Origin: Streptomyces lienomycini
Lineage (GTDB): Bacteria; Actinomycetota; Actinomycetes; Streptomycetales; Streptomycetaceae
Assembly (NCBI RefSeq): GCF_027947595.1
Contig: NZ_CP116257.1
Span: forward strand, 4,216,001-4,280,000
Length of the DNA: 64,000 bases
Reading direction: 5' to 3'
Position 1 is the first letter of the stretch; every line of letters starts with the position of its first letter. The notes beneath the pieces are model-generated. The model was given only the letters and a program-made list of their open reading frames with translations, was not told the DNA's origin and ran no database searches. Shown here piece after piece: positions 62,392 through 64,000 of this stretch. The position numbers and the translations under genes were made by a program.

Positions 62392-63531
62392 CTACTTGGG
62401 GGCGTGGGGGCCGTCGTAGAGGTTCCAGGGCAGGTCCTGGTAGCCGCGGTCGCAGGGGGTGCCGGGGGTGACGTGGTAGTCGCCGGAGGTCAGGTCGACG
62501 CAGGAGGAGACGAGTGTCTGCCACTGCCGTACGGGCGACCTGCGGGGGTCGGGGTGGGTGCACAGCGACTCGGGGAAGCCGAGGTGGTCCGACATGGCTT
62601 GCCGGATCGTCTTGCGGGACTCGTCGGGGCCCGTGGAGTCACGCAGTCGGCGCAGTCCCTGTTCGGCGCGGGGCACCCGGACGAGGGAGTCGGCGGCCAG
62701 GGGCCGGTAGTCGGCGGCGAGCGCGGTGGGGATGCCGGCCTGGTAGTGGTTGCCGTGCACCAGCAGACCGTCGGTGGGGTACATCCAGCGGTGTCCGGCC
62801 GGGGTGGCCTCCACGTCGATCGCGAAGCCTTCGCGGCAGGTGAGCAGCGCGTTCCCGGCGATGTGTGCGCGGGTCCGGCACAGCACGCGCAGGGCGTCGC
62901 TGATGTTCGACTGGTCCAGCACGCTGCGGCGGATCACCGTCTGGGGCAGGCCGACGGTGTCGTCGAAGCGTCCGCCCAGTCCGTTGGCGTTGAGCGCGAT
63001 GCCCGCCGAGTTGGCGCCCTGGCGGCCGATTTGACCGGCCTCCACCTGCATGACGAGGGTCGGCTTCGGAGGCTGCACGATGCGCAGCATCACGACGGTG
63101 CCGGCCACCGCGGCCCGCCAGTCCCAGTTCTGCCCGGCCCACACATGGCCGTCGCCGCTCGCCGGTCCGTAGGCCGCGAAGGAGGTGCAGCCCTCGGCGG
63201 CCTCCTCGTCCTCGGGCAGCCGGCTGAAGGTGGAGTCGTAGATGACCTCGCCGCGTGCGTTGAGCGCCAGTACGTCGAGCAGGCCCACGCCTGCTCCGTC
63301 GGCTATGCCCCGCATCTCCTCGATCAGGTCGGGAGCGTGGTCGTGCACCGGCTCCAGCCAGAGCTGGGCCCGGGCCGTCACCTGATCCCAGGTCAGTCCG
63401 GAGGCCTCGCCGAAGGCTTCGGTGTAGTACCCGATGGCCTCGCCGATGCGGGAGCGCACCGCTTCGCCGTACTGCCGCCCGCGTTCCGCCGGTGTTCCGG
63501 AGATCTCTATGACCGGCAGGGCGTGGTGCAT
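62392..63531 (-). CDS. C45-family acyltransferase/peptidase (isopenicillin N acyltransferase-like)
   Basis: A 379-residue member of the C45 Ntn-hydrolase family, which includes acyl-CoA:6-aminopenicillanate acyltransferase. The enzyme activates itself by cutting before a cysteine, which then forms the N-terminal nucleophile; EGCTSFAA (Cys about 115) is that site, inside the usual context DSTFSRLPED / EAAEGCTSF. N-terminal GTPAERGRQYGEAVRSRIGE and downstream GQNWDWRAAVAGTVVMLRI, VMQVEAGQIGRQGANSAGIA and LNANGLGG motifs are diagnostic. No signal peptide is seen. It precedes the peptide importer operon on the same strand, suggesting it acts on the imported N-acyl- or peptide-type compound. Confidence 0.9.
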   Translation of the reverse strand: MHHALPVIEISGTPAERGRQYGEAVRSRIGEAIGYYTEAFGEASGLTWDQVTARAQLWLEPVHDHAPDLIEEMRGIADGAGVGLLDVLALNARGEVIYDSTFSRLPEDEEAAEGCTSFAAYGPASGDGHVWAGQNWDWRAAVAGTVVMLRIVQPPKPTLVMQVEAGQIGRQGANSAGIALNANGLGGRFDDTVGLPQTVIRRSVLDQSNISDALRVLCRTRAHIAGNALLTCREGFAIDVEATPAGHRWMYPTDGLLVHGNHYQAGIPTALAADYRPLAADSLVRVPRAEQGLRRLRDSTGPDESRKTIRQAMSDHLGFPESLCTHPDPRRSPVRQWQTLVSSCVDLTSGDYHVTPGTPCDRGYQDLPWNLYDGPHAPK

Positions 63532-63570
63532 GACAGGACTCCTCGGGAGGGTGATCGTGCTGTAACATCC

Positions 63571-63596
63571 GTTCCAAGAGTGAACATCATTGGAAC
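63571..63596. promoter_or_regulatory. Inverted repeat, probable RpiR-family operator
   Basis: GTTCCAA at 63571-63577 and TTGGAAC at 63590-63596 form a perfect inverted repeat with a 12-base spacer. It lies in the 112-bp region between the C45 gene and the divergent RpiR regulator. A further half-site, GTTCCAG, occurs just inside the regulator gene. This is a likely site for the regulator at 63644. Confidence 0.65.
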
Positions 63597-63643
63597 AAGT
63601 TGCTCAGAGCGTAACCACGAAACCGAGTAAGTCAAGAGGCGTA

Positions 63644-64000
63644 ATGGATGTTCCAGAGGCTGGCAGTGTGGGTCCGGGCGGGCTGGCCCGGCTGCGGACC
63701 GCGATCCGAGACCTGTGGGAGGAGCTCTCGGCGTCCGAGCGCACCGTCGCGCAGTACCTCGCGAGCGCGCCCGCGGAGCAGATCATGTTCGCCAGCGCTC
63801 AGCAGCTGGGCACCGCCAGCGGCACCAGCAACGCCACCGTCGTCCGCGCCTTGCAGCACCTGGGGTACGCGGGGCTTCCGGCTCTGAAGAGGGAACTGGC
63901 CGCGGACTTCACCGCTTCGCAGGCGCCCGAGGTCCGGCTCAGGCAGCGCATCTCCCACGTGGGCCAGGACCTGGAGAGCATCTGGGGCGACGTGTTCGAC
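63644..64000 (+). CDS. MurR/RpiR-family transcriptional regulator (partial, runs off the window)
   Basis: The first 119 residues of an RpiR-type regulator, continuing beyond the end of the window. The helix-turn-helix region reads WEELSASERTVAQYLASAPA, EQIMFASAQQLGTASGTSNA and TVVRALQHLGYAGLPALKRE, the family's N-terminal domain; the SIS sugar-phosphate-binding domain must lie outside. ATG 63644 (MDVPEAGSVG) is the earliest start with good coding bias after it. It is divergent from the C45/importer operon and probably controls it. The ligand is unknown; RpiR proteins usually sense phosphosugars. Confidence 0.88.
   Translation, partial: MDVPEAGSVGPGGLARLRTAIRDLWEELSASERTVAQYLASAPAEQIMFASAQQLGTASGTSNATVVRALQHLGYAGLPALKRELAADFTASQAPEVRLRQRISHVGQDLESIWGDVFD

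Noticed and set aside
1..64000. Mobile elements, integrase sites, tRNA genes, CRISPR arrays
   Set aside because: No transposase, integrase, cloverleaf or direct-repeat/spacer pattern was recognised on either strand by eye; short tRNAs could still be missed without a computed scan.

Overview
The window is very GC-rich (strong G/C preference at third codon positions, many GTG/TTG starts, GGAGG-type ribosome binding sites, Tat- and Sec-exported enzymes, XRE/MmyB-like regulators, Lsr2-type domain, MbtH/NRPS). This points to a Streptomyces or close relative, probably an accessory or chromosome-arm region. No rRNA, tRNA, CRISPR array, transposase or integrase was seen.

Layout. 1-4.6 kb: a decayed secreted-protein gene, a hexapeptide-repeat acetyltransferase divergent from a LysR regulator, a secreted beta-propeller-like protein and a secreted small protein. 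4.9-12.7 kb: a membrane HTH protein, then a redox/regulator neighbourhood (two aldo-keto reductases, an MmyB-like XRE regulator, a cupin, a truncated carboxymuconolactone decarboxylase) and a Tat-exported carotenoid oxygenase. 13.2-26.0 kb: four large exported glycoside hydrolases on the minus strand (GH78, two GH106-like, one GH127/146-like with a LamG domain). LacI-type operator words lie upstream of two of them, suggesting one catabolic regulon for rhamnose/arabinose-decorated polysaccharide. 26.3-30.5 kb: a small unknown gene, an SMI1/KNR4-Lsr2 fusion, an S51 peptidase, a frameshifted SpoIIE-type phosphatase, a HAD dehalogenase, and a tyrosine-phosphatase remnant.

30.7-44.1 kb is the biosynthetic core. 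A small exported peptide with two NLCLLSxC motifs diverges from a 3494-residue three-module NRPS (C-A-T, C-A-T, C-A-T-TE). This is followed by an MbtH-like protein and a drug-type ABC exporter, with overlapping reading frames. An FAD amine-oxidase-like protein and a pyruvoyl decarboxylase of the phosphatidylserine-decarboxylase superfamily follow on the opposite strand and may or may not belong to the same pathway. The three adenylation pockets look alike, so the product may contain the same or closely related residues three times.

47-57 kb: a hendecad-repeat protein followed by an in-frame, start-less coding stretch, OsmC, a secreted parallel beta-helix/ricin-lectin protein, a second MmyB-like regulator with a perfect 25-bp palindrome in its promoter, three GNAT acetyltransferases, an HxlR/NmrA divergent pair, an LGFP-like secreted protein and a DUF389 membrane protein. 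57-64 kb: a complete five-gene oligopeptide-type ABC importer with a C45 acyltransferase/peptidase, divergent from an RpiR regulator cut by the window end.

The most notable non-genic signal is a 25-bp operator-like palindrome present in three variants at 7535, 9464 and 51121. It sits next to both MmyB-like regulator genes and the cupin/AKR operon and links loci 42 kb apart.
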